Source: Arthrobacter sp. SLBN-100 (GTDB lineage: Bacteria; Actinomycetota; Actinomycetes; Actinomycetales; Micrococcaceae). From it: 64,000 nt of DNA. The first letter of the stretch is position 1, and each line of letters opens with the position of its first letter. Made by a program: the position numbers and the translations under genes. The stretch is from contig NZ_VFMY01000001.1 in NCBI RefSeq assembly GCF_006715305.1, positions 3,100,001 to 3,164,000 of the forward strand. Direction: 5' to 3'. The notes below the pieces were generated by a model that was given only the letters and a program-made list of their open reading frames with translations, ran no database searches and was not told where the DNA came from. Positions 45,434 through 54,974 of this stretch are shown piece after piece.

Positions 45434-46699
45434 TTACGCTGACTCGGTCACGCCGCACCAGTCGGCAATGAACAAGGCAATGGTCTTGGTCACCTGACGC
45501 ACGGACTCGATATTCACACGCTCGTCGAACCCGTGAATCGCCTCGGACACCGGCCCGTAGACCAGTGCGGGGATTCCCGCGTACAGGGTGAAGACGCGGC
45601 CATCGAGGTAGCCGGGGGTGGTGAAGCTCTGCAAGGCCGAACCGAACACATCGCGGTGCGCAGCGGCCAGCACCGCTTCAGCTTCCGATCCCTCCTCCAG
45701 GACGTAGCCCTCGGAGAAGAAGCCCGTCCGCTTGACCGAAACCGATGCCCCGTTCCGAGTGGTCCCGAGGCACTCCTGGATCTGGTCCCAGGCATGGGCG
45801 GCCGGGATCCCCGGATACAAGGCCGCGCGGACATCGAAGTCACACCAGGACGGCACGCTCGAGGGCCAGTCGCCGCCGGAAATCATGCCGATATTGATGT
45901 TGATCGGATGCTCAACGTCCTCAAAGTACGGATGGCTGCCCTTATCGGCGTTCCATTTGGCTTCCAGCTCCCGCAGTGCACCCATAACGGTATAGGCGGC
46001 GTCGATTGCGTTAAAGCCTGACGCCATTTCCCGCACATGGGTTGGTCTCCCGGAAACGCGCACCCGGAACCAGATGACGCCCACGTTCGCCCGCACCAGC
46101 ATGTTCTCTTCCGGCTCGGGGATGATCACGGCATCAGCTGTGTAGCCGCGCTGCAGTGCAGCCAGCGACCCGTTGCCCGTGCACTCCTCCTCCACAACCG
46201 ACTGGAAGTGGATGGTTGCTGCCGGTGCGAGCCCGGCAGCCCGGATGGCGTCGAAGGCGAAGAGGTTGGCAGCGAGCCCGGCCTTCATGTCACCGGCCCC
46301 GCGTCCGTACATCCAGCCGTCCTTCATCGCGGCGTCCCAGGGACTGCGTTCCCACGTCTCCTCGGGGCCGGTGGGCACGACGTCGATGTGCCCGTTGAGG
46401 ATCAGCGAACGGCCCTTTTCCTCCCGCGGAGTGTAGGTGCCTACCACGTTGGTGAGATCCTCGAAGGCCACGGTGCTGGGACCGTAGCCCACGTGCGTGG
46501 CCAGGGCTTCGCCGTCGAGCGTCCATCGGTCCATGGCAAGCCCGCGCGACTCAAGCTCCGTGAACATGAGGTCCTGCCCGCTGGCTTCGGCAGCCCTCAA
46601 TGAGGGATGCCGGATCAGTTCCGCGGTGAAGTCAAGCTGGCGGTCAAAGGCTGCATCAACGGCGTCGGTAATCCGGCGCGCGGTTTCCGGGTTCAGCAT
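45434..46699 (-). CDS. M20 (ArgE/DapE) family metallopeptidase/deacylase
   Basis: A 421-residue zinc hydrolase. The metal sites are His-Asp in 'NGHIDVVPTG' (about residue 102), Asp in 'RGAGDMKAG' (about 135), and Glu-Glu in 'VVEEECTGNG' (about 170). It removes acyl or amide groups from amino-acid-like molecules. It is last in an operon after an MHS transporter and an amidohydrolase (8-bp gap), suggesting sequential hydrolysis of an imported amide. Exact substrate unknown. Confidence 0.86.
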   Translation of the reverse strand: MLNPETARRITDAVDAAFDRQLDFTAELIRHPSLRAAEASGQDLMFTELESRGLAMDRWTLDGEALATHVGYGPSTVAFEDLTNVVGTYTPREEKGRSLILNGHIDVVPTGPEETWERSPWDAAMKDGWMYGRGAGDMKAGLAANLFAFDAIRAAGLAPAATIHFQSVVEEECTGNGSLAALQRGYTADAVIIPEPEENMLVRANVGVIWFRVRVSGRPTHVREMASGFNAIDAAYTVMGALRELEAKWNADKGSHPYFEDVEHPININIGMISGGDWPSSVPSWCDFDVRAALYPGIPAAHAWDQIQECLGTTRNGASVSVKRTGFFSEGYVLEEGSEAEAVLAAAHRDVFGSALQSFTTPGYLDGRVFTLYAGIPALVYGPVSEAIHGFDERVNIESVRQVTKTIALFIADWCGVTESA

Positions 46700-46707
46700 G
46701 GTGCCCC

Positions 46708-48033
46708 TTACCGTACGATCGCTTTGTCCCTGACACGGAGGCGCTCGCCGAAGAACCCACCGGCAGCGGTGATCAGCGACACGGCGATCAGCAGCAGGGA
46801 AGCGGTCCAGGACGCTCCACCGGAAACACCGAGCATGGCGACGGCGATCAGCGGCAGGAATCCGCTCAGGGCGCCGGCCAGGTTGTAGCCCAGGGAAACG
46901 CCGCTGTAACGAAGCTTCGGCGGGAACAACTCGGTCAACAGGGCGCCGGTGACGGAGTAGGCCACGGACAGCAACGCAATGCCGAGTGTGACGGCGAGGA
47001 TAATCGCGGCCGGGTTGCGTGTGTCGATCAACCAGAAGAGCGGGAATGCTGCGGCAGCGGTTACCAGGCCGCCGATGAAAGTCATCCGTCCCGGTCCAAC
47101 CTTCTCGCTGATACGGCCAATGACCAGGATGACTCCGATCTGCACGACGGCGGCGATCAAGGTTGCGTTGACCATGAGTCCCCGGTCCATGCCGAGGGTG
47201 GCGGTGCCGTAGCTGATGACGAAGGTGGTCATGATGTAGAACCCGCCGACGCCGAGGAAAGCGGCAGCGATAGCAACGATCAACCGTCCCCAGGCCTGAC
47301 GGAAGACATCGACCGCCGGTATCTTGGCGCGTTCCTCCAGCTTGACCAGTTCGCGGAAGATCGGTGATTCCTCAACCTTCAACCGGATATACAGCGCGAC
47401 CAGCAGCAGTGGAAATGCTGCCAGGAACGGAAGCCGCCAGCCCCAGGAATCAAATATCTCGGAGGGCATGAGCAGCACCAGTGCGAAAGCGCCGGAGGAC
47501 ATCAGCGTGCCGACCGGGGAACCAACCTGTACCAGCGCGGCATACCGCCCGCGCTTCTCGATAGGGGCGTGTTCCACTGCGATGGTCATGGCACCGCCCC
47601 ACTCACCTCCGACCGCAAGGCCCTGTACCAGGCGCAGGATGGCAAGCATGATGGGTGCTGCGAGGCCGATCGTGCCGAAATCGGGCAGGACGCCGATAAG
47701 GCCAGTGGCCGCCCCAATAGCCACGATGGTGATCAGCAGCGCTGGGCGGCGGCCCACGCGGTCGCCGATGTAACCGAAAAGGACGGCGCCAAGCGGACGG
47801 GCAGCAAAGCCGACGCCGAATGTGGCAAAGGCCGCCAGCGTTGCAGCCGTCGGGTCCAGCGACGTGAAGAACAACCGGTTGAAAACGATGGCCGCAGCGG
47901 TGCCGAAGAGGAAGTAGTCGTACCACTCGAGGGCAGTGCCGACAAAGGCCGCGCGTGCAATTTTGCCCGCTTCGGCTCCGCTGACAGCTGGTACGGCCGC
48001 TTCTTCTCCGTGTGTTGTGTCATGTGATTGCAT
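46708..48033 (-). CDS. MFS transporter, MHS family
   Basis: A 441-residue twelve-helix symporter with 'GTALEWYDYFLFGTAAA' (about residue 31) and 'ARPLGAVLFGYIGDRVGRR' (about 76), typical of MHS carriers for organic anions or zwitterions. It lies 2 bp after the amidohydrolase gene and 8 bp before the M20 gene, so it likely imports the substrate of those enzymes. Confidence 0.88.
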   Translation of the reverse strand: MQSHDTTHGEEAAVPAVSGAEAGKIARAAFVGTALEWYDYFLFGTAAAIVFNRLFFTSLDPTAATLAAFATFGVGFAARPLGAVLFGYIGDRVGRRPALLITIVAIGAATGLIGVLPDFGTIGLAAPIMLAILRLVQGLAVGGEWGGAMTIAVEHAPIEKRGRYAALVQVGSPVGTLMSSGAFALVLLMPSEIFDSWGWRLPFLAAFPLLLVALYIRLKVEESPIFRELVKLEERAKIPAVDVFRQAWGRLIVAIAAAFLGVGGFYIMTTFVISYGTATLGMDRGLMVNATLIAAVVQIGVILVIGRISEKVGPGRMTFIGGLVTAAAAFPLFWLIDTRNPAAIILAVTLGIALLSVAYSVTGALLTELFPPKLRYSGVSLGYNLAGALSGFLPLIAVAMLGVSGGASWTASLLLIAVSLITAAGGFFGERLRVRDKAIVR

Positions 48034-48035
48034 GA

Positions 48036-49727
48036 TCAGTCTGTCTGCCTCTCAAGGTGGGACGGGGGTTGGACGGTGGTGTGGTGGGGGCCCTGAAGAC
48101 CATCAAAATAGTCCTGCCCGAAGACGCAGGTGCCCTCAAGCACGGTGGCCAGCACGGCGATGTCGCCGATCTCTTGGACAGGCACCTCTGCCGGATGGGC
48201 CGAGAGAAAGACAAAGTCGGCCAGTTTTCCGGGTTCCAGCGTGCCTCGCCGGTCCTCCTCGCCTGCGGTCCAGGCGGCGTCTACGGTGTACGCACGCAGG
48301 GCCGTGCCGGCGTCGACGCACTCCCGGGGGCCGAGGGTTGTTCCGCCGGAGGTACGGCGGGTCACCATCGACTGCATGCCGAGCAGGGGGGCCCCCGACG
48401 CCACCGGGCGGTCCGAGCTGCCGGGAACCCGTACCCCGACGTCGAGGAAGGACTTGTGGCGGTAGAGCCAAGATTCCCGCTCGGCGCCGACGGCGGCCGC
48501 CATCGTATCGCCCACCTCGAACAGGAAGTGCGGCTGCGGAACCGGAGTGACTCCGAGGGATGCGAACCGGGGAAGCTGGTCGGGCCGAACCATGCCGGCG
48601 TGTTCGATGCGGTGCCGTGCTGCGGCTCGTGGCAGCTTCTGCTGTGCGGCAGCGAAGGCGTCCAGGGCGAGGTCGACGGCGGAGTCCCCGATGGCGTGCG
48701 CGGCCACGTTCCAGCCTGAACAATGGGCGTCCACGATCCGCCGTGTCAGCTCCTCAAGGGAAAGTTGGAAGCTGCCGGTGCCGTGGTCATGATCGCAAAA
48801 CGGCTCGGTCACGGCAGCAGTGCGGCCGATCAGGGAGCCGTCAATGAAGATTTTCATGGCACCGAGCCGGACGTGGTCGTCGCCGAACCCGGAGGCGATG
48901 CCGAGGTCCAGGCCGAAGGTGATACCGTCTGCGGCATGGGACTCCAGTGGGTGCAGGGCATCACTGGCGGCCATCAACTGGACCCGGGTCTTCAGGAGGC
49001 CGCGGCGCCGGGCTTCTACATATGCGGCGAGTTCCACCGGCGTGCGGCCGATCCAGCCGGAACCGATGCCGGCCTCCACAACGTGCGTCAGGCCTTCAGA
49101 CGCATACACCTCACTCGCCGCGCCGATCGCGTCCGCCAGTTCCGTCACGGGATAAGGCACCACCAGTGCTGTGACCAGCTTCTGGGCTTGTTCTTCAAGC
49201 AGTCCTGTGAGTCCCGCCGAATCCCGGGCAACCCTGCCGCCTTCGGGTACAACCGCTGACCCGTCCAGAACGCCCGAACGTGCAAGCACCTCGGTGTTGA
49301 CGGTGCACATGTGCCCGGAACGGTGCTTAAGCCAAACCGGACGGCCGGATGCAGACCGGTCGAGGCCGCTGCGGTGGGGGTGCGCACCCATCACGGTGTC
49401 GTCGTAGCCGGAGCCTACGACCCATGCGTCTTCGGGGAGGTCGAACGCAAACCGCGAAACGGCGTCGTACAAATCTTCCAAGGTCCGGCAGCCGGACAGA
49501 TCCAGCTCGGCCAGGGACTGCCCAAACCACGCCATGTGATTGTGCGAATCACCAAAGCCGGGGATAATGACAGCGCCTGCGCAGTCGAGCGTGCGCCGCG
49601 CCGGGAGGCCACGGACATCGTCGTCGAACCCGACGATCCGGCCGTGCAGCACGCCCATGGCGCGCGCCCTGGGAGCGGCATCAGCCAGAGTGAAAATGCT
49701 GGCGTTGACAAGTTTCAAATCAAGCAT
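48036..49727 (-). CDS. YtcJ-type amidohydrolase (family 3)
   Basis: A 563-residue metal-dependent amidohydrolase. The N-terminal H-x-H is in 'FGDSHNHMAW' (about residue 62), further metal ligands are in 'AAHAIGDSAVD' and 'RIEHAGM', and the terminal Asp is in 'PGSSDRPVA'. YtcJ relatives include N-substituted formamide deformylase of Arthrobacter, but specificity varies widely. ATG 49727 is chosen over an upstream start at 49781 that would overlap the operator region. First gene of an operon controlled by a divergent PucR protein. Confidence 0.82.
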   Translation of the reverse strand: MLDLKLVNASIFTLADAAPRARAMGVLHGRIVGFDDDVRGLPARRTLDCAGAVIIPGFGDSHNHMAWFGQSLAELDLSGCRTLEDLYDAVSRFAFDLPEDAWVVGSGYDDTVMGAHPHRSGLDRSASGRPVWLKHRSGHMCTVNTEVLARSGVLDGSAVVPEGGRVARDSAGLTGLLEEQAQKLVTALVVPYPVTELADAIGAASEVYASEGLTHVVEAGIGSGWIGRTPVELAAYVEARRRGLLKTRVQLMAASDALHPLESHAADGITFGLDLGIASGFGDDHVRLGAMKIFIDGSLIGRTAAVTEPFCDHDHGTGSFQLSLEELTRRIVDAHCSGWNVAAHAIGDSAVDLALDAFAAAQQKLPRAAARHRIEHAGMVRPDQLPRFASLGVTPVPQPHFLFEVGDTMAAAVGAERESWLYRHKSFLDVGVRVPGSSDRPVASGAPLLGMQSMVTRRTSGGTTLGPRECVDAGTALRAYTVDAAWTAGEEDRRGTLEPGKLADFVFLSAHPAEVPVQEIGDIAVLATVLEGTCVFGQDYFDGLQGPHHTTVQPPSHLERQTD

Positions 49728-49787
49728 GGTCTTCGACAGATGCCTTTCCAAGCAGGAGGCCAGCCGCACCAACCGGCTCACTTAATG

Positions 49788-49801
49788 GTGATCCGGATCA
49801 C
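49788..49801. promoter_or_regulatory. operator palindrome between amidohydrolase and pucR-type genes
   Basis: GTGATCCGGATCAC is a perfect 14-bp palindrome in the 124-bp divergent interval, 50 bp upstream of the regulator ATG. Probably the site of the PucR-type protein. Confidence 0.5.
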
Positions 49802-49851
49802 TTGCGGAAACAATGGATGAACACAGTGCAGTGCGGTTTTAGAATGGGCAT

Positions 49852-51048
49852 ATGCCCAGCCAAGCGTCCGAGGACGCCATGCACGCGTCCCGCGAGCCGG
49901 CTTCCAGGTCAGTGGTTTCGGATGTGGTGGCCGACTGCCTCGCCGACATCGACCGGATCGCGCGCGAGTACCTGCTTGAGGTGCAGAAGATCGACGATTA
50001 CGCAGGCTCGGCGGTGGTCGCCCAAGACCTCGAAGAGACAGCTGTCGCGTCGATGGAACTGTTGCTGCGGCTCGTTGGCAACCTTCCCATACCGGACAGG
50101 CTGGCCGGGGTGTCCGAAGCTCTCGGTCACCGCCGCGCCCAGCAGGGACTGCCCCTTGAGTCCCTCCTGCGTGCGGTACGCATGGACTTCCGGATCCTCT
50201 GGACCGCAATGCTGGAGAAAGTTCCCGCCGAGTTCCTGCCGGACTTCACCCAGGACGCAGTGCGTGTCTGGGAAGCGGTGGAGTTCCACACCATCCGGGT
50301 GCATGCGGGTTATCTCAACGAGTTGGCCACCATGGCACAGGAAAAAGAGACGCAGCGGGCGTTTCTCCTCTCGCGGCTCATCAATTCGGAGGGAAAGGAT
50401 CCACAGCTGCTGGGGCAGGCCGCCCGCGCGCTCGGTGTGAAGCCGGAGAGCAGCTTCATCGTTGCCGTTGCGGCAGGACACGCGCAGAAGGCCTTCCGGG
50501 CCGGCGTGCTCCGCGCCGGCGTCGGCCAGTTCCTGCACGAGCGCGACGGCGCGCTGATCCTGATTCTGGAGGACGTCCCCGCCCGGGCCAGACGGGAACC
50601 GGAGGGAACGCGCGCATGGCTTGCCGCGCTGGACTGCTTTGTGGCTCCTCCCGCCCGGTCATTGGCCGCTGTGCCCCCAATGCTCCGGATCGCACTGGAA
50701 TCATTACCGGTGGTAACGCCCGACCGTCCAGGCCAGCGGACAGTGCGTGACGCCTGGGGGTACGTTGCCGCCACTCGCCTCGGAGAATACGGGACCGTCT
50801 TGGCTGACACCGTGCTGGGACCGCTCGCAACGATTTCCGCGCATGAGAGGGACCGGCTCATCGACACGGTCCAGGCGTACCTTCGCTCCGGGTCGGTGTC
50901 CGAAACTGCCGCGGAGCTGTACTGCCACCGAAACACGGTACTCAACCGGCTTGCCCGATTCGAGCAGCTCACCAGCTTCGACCCCGCCAATCCCCAGGAC
51001 GCCGCTACGGTGATTGCCGCTCTCCACGTCCACTTCCTCAGGCGGTAG
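49852..51048 (+). CDS. PucR/CdaR-type transcriptional regulator
   Basis: A 398-residue regulator with a long helical N-terminal sensory part, a GGDEF-like central segment, and a C-terminal PucR HTH (about residues 340-395, 'SVSETAAELYCHRNTVLNRL'). Such proteins activate purine, amide or aromatic-acid genes. It diverges from the amidohydrolase/MHS/M20 operon and probably activates it in response to substrate. Confidence 0.85.
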   Translation: MPSQASEDAMHASREPASRSVVSDVVADCLADIDRIAREYLLEVQKIDDYAGSAVVAQDLEETAVASMELLLRLVGNLPIPDRLAGVSEALGHRRAQQGLPLESLLRAVRMDFRILWTAMLEKVPAEFLPDFTQDAVRVWEAVEFHTIRVHAGYLNELATMAQEKETQRAFLLSRLINSEGKDPQLLGQAARALGVKPESSFIVAVAAGHAQKAFRAGVLRAGVGQFLHERDGALILILEDVPARARREPEGTRAWLAALDCFVAPPARSLAAVPPMLRIALESLPVVTPDRPGQRTVRDAWGYVAATRLGEYGTVLADTVLGPLATISAHERDRLIDTVQAYLRSGSVSETAAELYCHRNTVLNRLARFEQLTSFDPANPQDAATVIAALHVHFLRR

Positions 51049-51109
51049 CATTGCGCCACCTCCGCCTGGTGCCATGTCTACCTCGACGTGCACAGACGCT
51101 TGGGCGCTC

Positions 51110-52216
51110 CTACTTCTTCGTCAGCCGGTACCGCTCAATCTCTTTGAGCCGCCGCAGGAGGCTGTCGCGCCGGGGGTGCGGGACGGCGTCGGGCGCTTCG
51201 GCAGTGAGGTCGATGTGTTTGGTGCCGTACTGCCACAGCAGAAGGTCATCGAGCAGCCGGTCCGGGCCGGGGGAGTACCGGTGGTCCAGGGCCTTGCGGA
51301 CTTCGGTAATGCGGTTGGCGCTCAACAGCCCGGCGAGTTCCATGGTCTGGTTGAGGCCGTGCGCGGCGAGGAGTTCGGCGGCCCAGCCCCAGTCGTCGTC
51401 CACCTTCCGGTCCACGTGCGGGAGCAATGTCCGCCACACGTCCCGGATGCGGTTCGGCGTCAGCGGCGCAGCGCCCTCACCCTCGGTATCCCAGAAGCTG
51501 CGGACTTCCTCGTAGCGTTCGTGCAGGTCGGCGAAAGCCGTTTCCACGGTTTCCAGCATCGCGGCCGTGGCGGTGAACTGCCTGTCGAAGTGCGGGGTCC
51601 AAGCGCGCGGGTCCTCGGCCTTGAACCGGATGTCGTGCTCGATCTCGCTCCACGCGTGCGCAAAAATCGTGCGGATCTGGCACTCGAAAAAGTAGCTGCC
51701 GTTGGGCTGGACATCCGGGTTGAAGACCTGCTGGTACTCCTTGACGGCCTCGTTCTGGATGGTCCGCAGGATCAGGTGGCGGCTGGAATAGCCGTAGGTG
51801 CCGGACTCGATGGAGCCGATGTCCTTTTCCCGGTCCCCGCGGCAGTCGAACAGCTGCCGCTGCCGCTTGATGATGTTGGCCACCGCGGCGTTCTCGGCGG
51901 GCAGCTTGGTGATGACACGGATGCCCACCATGTCATTCAACGTCCGGAACGGGTCCGGGAACTTCAGGACAGGCGGGCCGCCCGGCTCCAGCGGCTCCTC
52001 GATCCGGGAGATCTTCTCCTTGAACGACTCCACCGTCTTCGTGCGTCCCGTAATGAACAGCGGCGTGACCTCGGTGTCCTTCAGCATGTCCCGCATCACC
52101 AGCAGGACATCCCGCGTGACCAGCTTCAGGGCAGGCCGGACGCGCTCGTAGATCTCCACGTTCCGCTGCACGGACTCGCGCAGGTCCGCGTCCAGGCTCT
52201 CCCAGTTACTTGGCAT
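51110..52216 (-). CDS. RelA/SpoT-domain (p)ppGpp synthetase-like protein
   Basis: A 368-residue protein with a synthetase domain but no HD hydrolase, TGS or ACT domains. Nucleotide-binding blocks include 'FITGRTKTVESFKEKI' (about residue 55), 'LNDMVGIRVI' (about 93) and 'FECQIRTIFAHAWSEIEHD' (about 175). A C-terminal extension of about 150 residues, with repeated short helices, is longer than in ordinary small alarmone synthetases. It may make (p)ppGpp or a related nucleotide; its trigger is unknown. Convergent with the PucR gene. Confidence 0.82.
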   Translation of the reverse strand: MPSNWESLDADLRESVQRNVEIYERVRPALKLVTRDVLLVMRDMLKDTEVTPLFITGRTKTVESFKEKISRIEEPLEPGGPPVLKFPDPFRTLNDMVGIRVITKLPAENAAVANIIKRQRQLFDCRGDREKDIGSIESGTYGYSSRHLILRTIQNEAVKEYQQVFNPDVQPNGSYFFECQIRTIFAHAWSEIEHDIRFKAEDPRAWTPHFDRQFTATAAMLETVETAFADLHERYEEVRSFWDTEGEGAAPLTPNRIRDVWRTLLPHVDRKVDDDWGWAAELLAAHGLNQTMELAGLLSANRITEVRKALDHRYSPGPDRLLDDLLLWQYGTKHIDLTAEAPDAVPHPRRDSLLRRLKEIERYRLTKK

Positions 52217-52724
52217 AATCCCAGCTTACGGCCGGGCACTGACAGAACGGCGGCGGCCGGAGCCTCCAGCCTTCCGCGGCAACAGTGGATCATCGGACAA
52301 GACAGCTGAACGAGACACGCGTCCACCATCACAGCCCCCGGAACCGCATCCAGGTGCGAATGGATCACCACGCCATGTGGGCGACTCGCGCCTTTGTCGC
52401 GTGGAAGTTCATCGCGACCATAATGACCAAACCGGTGACGTCGGGCACACTCTTCCTAGACTTTGATCGTCGCTGGCTCCACGTGGAGGAACCCTTCACT
52501 GGCGCGGTTGACGTGCACGCCGGACCGGCCCGGCGGATCCGTTCCGATCGGAACTGACCGTCGATGGCAAGGCCGGCCGGTCTGATGACCTTCGTCGATG
52601 TCCTCACCCGCGCAGATCCTGCCGCCTGCAGGACGGCGCTCGACATCCCTCCACACATGGGCTTGTGCACCCACAAGTCCCAGGCGGTTCAAGGTTTCGC
52701 CAAACAATTCACTAAGGAGCCGCA
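52217..52724. other. 508-bp interval without a recognisable gene
   Basis: Reading frames of up to about 100 codons occur on both strands, including one at 52285-52557, but none has a convincing start, ribosome binding site or known motif. Only the last part (AAGGAG at 52714-52719) is clearly used, as the ribosome binding site of the esterase that follows. Confidence 0.5.
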
Positions 52725-54315
52725 TTGTCCCTCACTCATCGTGGGCGTTTTCTTACCCTGGTTACTCTTGTGAGCGTGGCCTTCGGGTTGATACCCTCGC
52801 CAGTTTCCGCGTCGCCACGTGCTTCGCCCGTCGTGGTGACGGAGACCGGTGCCGTAGGTGGGGAATCCCACCAGATTCCCGGATCGGCACTCGGAGCAGA
52901 AAAGTTCCTTGGCATCCCCTACGCGGCTCCTCCGGTGGAGCGATTGCGGTGGGCACCTCCCGCGCCCGCGTCTAGATGGGAGGGCGTGCGAGATGGCAGC
53001 GTTCCCCCACCCATCTGCCCTCAAGGCGCCGATGGCAGCGAAGACTGCCTCTACCTGAACCTGTATCGCCCCGCAGAGACCAGACGCCCTTCATCACTGC
53101 CGCTCATGGTGTACGCCTACGGTGGCGGCAACGTGAGCGGAAGCGCCAACAGGTTCGATGGCGGGCGGATCGCCGCCGTCAACGGCGTCCTGGTCGTCGT
53201 ATTCAACTACCGGCTCGGCGCCTTGGGCTTCCTGGATCACCCAGACATCGCCAAGGAATCGCCTACCGGACAGGCAGGCAACTACGGGGTCATGGACAGC
53301 AAGGCAGCGCTCGAGTGGGTCCAGCGCAACATCACCGCCTTCGGCGGCGATCCGGCCAGGGTCACATTGGCTTCCCAGTCGTCCGGGGCGACGAACACCT
53401 GCCAGTTGCTCACCGACCCTGCAACCAAGGGTCTCTACAGTGCCGCGATCTTGAGCAGCGACGACTGTCTTCACGACGTCGACACACCGCGGCAGGCCGT
53501 TGAGCGTGCGGAGGACTTGGCCCGGAAGGTTGGTTGCACCGGTTCGACCAAGGTGACCGATTGCCTGCGGTCGAGGAAGCCAGCTGAGCTCACCACGGCA
53601 GGTGGAAACTGGAACCCCGTGGCCGCAGTGCCCGCCAGTGAGAAGATCGCTACGGGTGATTGGAACCGTGTCCCGATCATGCTCGGCAGCACCCGGAACG
53701 AGGGCCGGTCCGCCGGGAACGGCGTTCACCAAGTTCACCGCTGCCGACTACAAGAGCTGGGTCGCGCGACTCGTCGGACCCGAGAATGCCGATTCAGCGC
53801 TGAAGGCATATCCAGCCGACAAGTACAGCGGGCCGTATGCGATTCCCTATGTGATTGGCGACTTCATCACTGATAGCGGGATGCGGGGCTTGGGCGGTTG
53901 CACGAACATCGCTGTGGCAACGAGTCTCGCATCGCAGACTCCGACCTTTTACTACGAGTTTGACGATCCGAACGTTCCGGCACCCAGCACTCCCGCCGGC
54001 TATGAGTATCTGGCATCGCACGGCTACGACGTGCCCTATTTGTCCCCGGACAGTCCTCGCGGCGAGGACGTCTCTTCCCGCTTCACATCGGCGCAGCGAC
54101 AACTGTCCGCCGAGATGATCAGGTACTGGGGCGAGTTCACCAAGAACCACCGTCCATCAGGTCAGGGTCAGGCGTCTTGGCCTCAGCTGAGTGACACCAT
54201 GATGATTCTGCGGCCAGGTGGCAGCTACGTCAGCCCCGTAAGCACCTTTTCCAATGATCACGCATGCTCGTTCTGGTCTATGATGCCGCCCATTCTCGAC
54301 CGCGGAGAGATCTAA
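52725..54315 (+). pseudogene. secreted type-B carboxylesterase, frameshifted
   Basis: Starts at TTG 52725 with AAGGAG 5 nt upstream and a Sec signal peptide ('FLTLVTLVSVAFG'). Homology to carboxylesterases runs to about 53710 ('GSTRNEGRS') and continues in the +1 frame from 'GTAFTKFTAADY' (about 53720) to the stop at 54315. A single extra base near the 53700-53722 GC-rich run explains it. The nucleophile motif is S-Q-S-S-G-A, not G-E-S-A-G-A; a His region 'ASHGYDVPY' is kept. It could be a pseudogene or a sequencing error. Confidence 0.75.
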
Positions 54316-54458
54316 CCCTCGCGGACCGCCGGCCGCATCAGGTGACTGTCTGATGCGCCGGCGACCCTGGCGGCTGTGTGCAGGGCAGTCAGGTGGTCCC
54401 TGTCGTCCACATGTTTGCAGGGAAAGCCGCGGAGCGGTGGAGCTTTCGCTGTGCACAT

Positions 54459-54479
54459 GATGCTCCTATAGGCGTCAAA
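54459..54479 (+). repeat. 21-bp repeat, copy 1
   Basis: GATGCTCCTATA followed by a near-identical 9 bp recurs at 56389-56409 in the same orientation (19 of 21 identical). Both copies lie in the decayed 54.3-56.9 kb segment and may mark ends of a lost mobile element. Confidence 0.5.
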
Positions 54480-54539
54480 CTGACTAATGCGGTTCCTTGG
54501 GGCCGACGGGAGGGATGCCTTGACCGAAGATCAGGGTGG

Positions 54540-54745
54540 GCATGGTGTCCCGCCAGCGTGGACCCGCGGTGTTGCCGGGTGCCGCGACGGTTCGCCTAAA
54601 GAGCCGGACCCCGAACTCCCGCTCAAGGTCATGCAACTGCTCCGAGAGTCCCCGCTGGCTCAGACATAACCGTGCGGCGGCGAAGCGGGAATTGAGCTTT
54701 CTTGGCCAAGGCCAGGAAAGCTTGGAGATGTTGAAGCCGCGTGCT
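54540..54745 (-). pseudogene. LysR-family regulator N-terminal remnant
   Basis: On the minus strand 'LQHLQAFLALAK' (about 54736-54700) continues, after a frame change, as 'FAAARLCLSQRGLSEQLHDL' and 'EREFGVRLFRRT' (about 54690-54590). This is the helix-turn-helix of a LysR protein. The effector domain is absent. Broken and non-functional. Confidence 0.65.
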
Positions 54746-54974
54746 TGCTGTCCCCCCGGTTGAGTCGGCGGGACTCGGGGCGCCATGGGGGACAGGGCAC
54801 GCCTTCGAAGCCCCGTCCAGTGGGTAAATCACTGAGGATGCGGCCTGGCATGGGTGGGCCCCGGAGCCCACAGAATGGGTTCTCCGGGGCCTTCAGTCCG
54901 CAACCGCTGGGGAGATGCTGCGGACTGTCATGTGGCTGAGCAGTGGGTCCTGCTCTACCTCATGAGAGCGTCGA

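Noticed and set aside
52285..52557. 90-codon frame as a gene
   Set aside because: No ribosome binding site, no known motif and unusual Arg/His content; left as non-coding.
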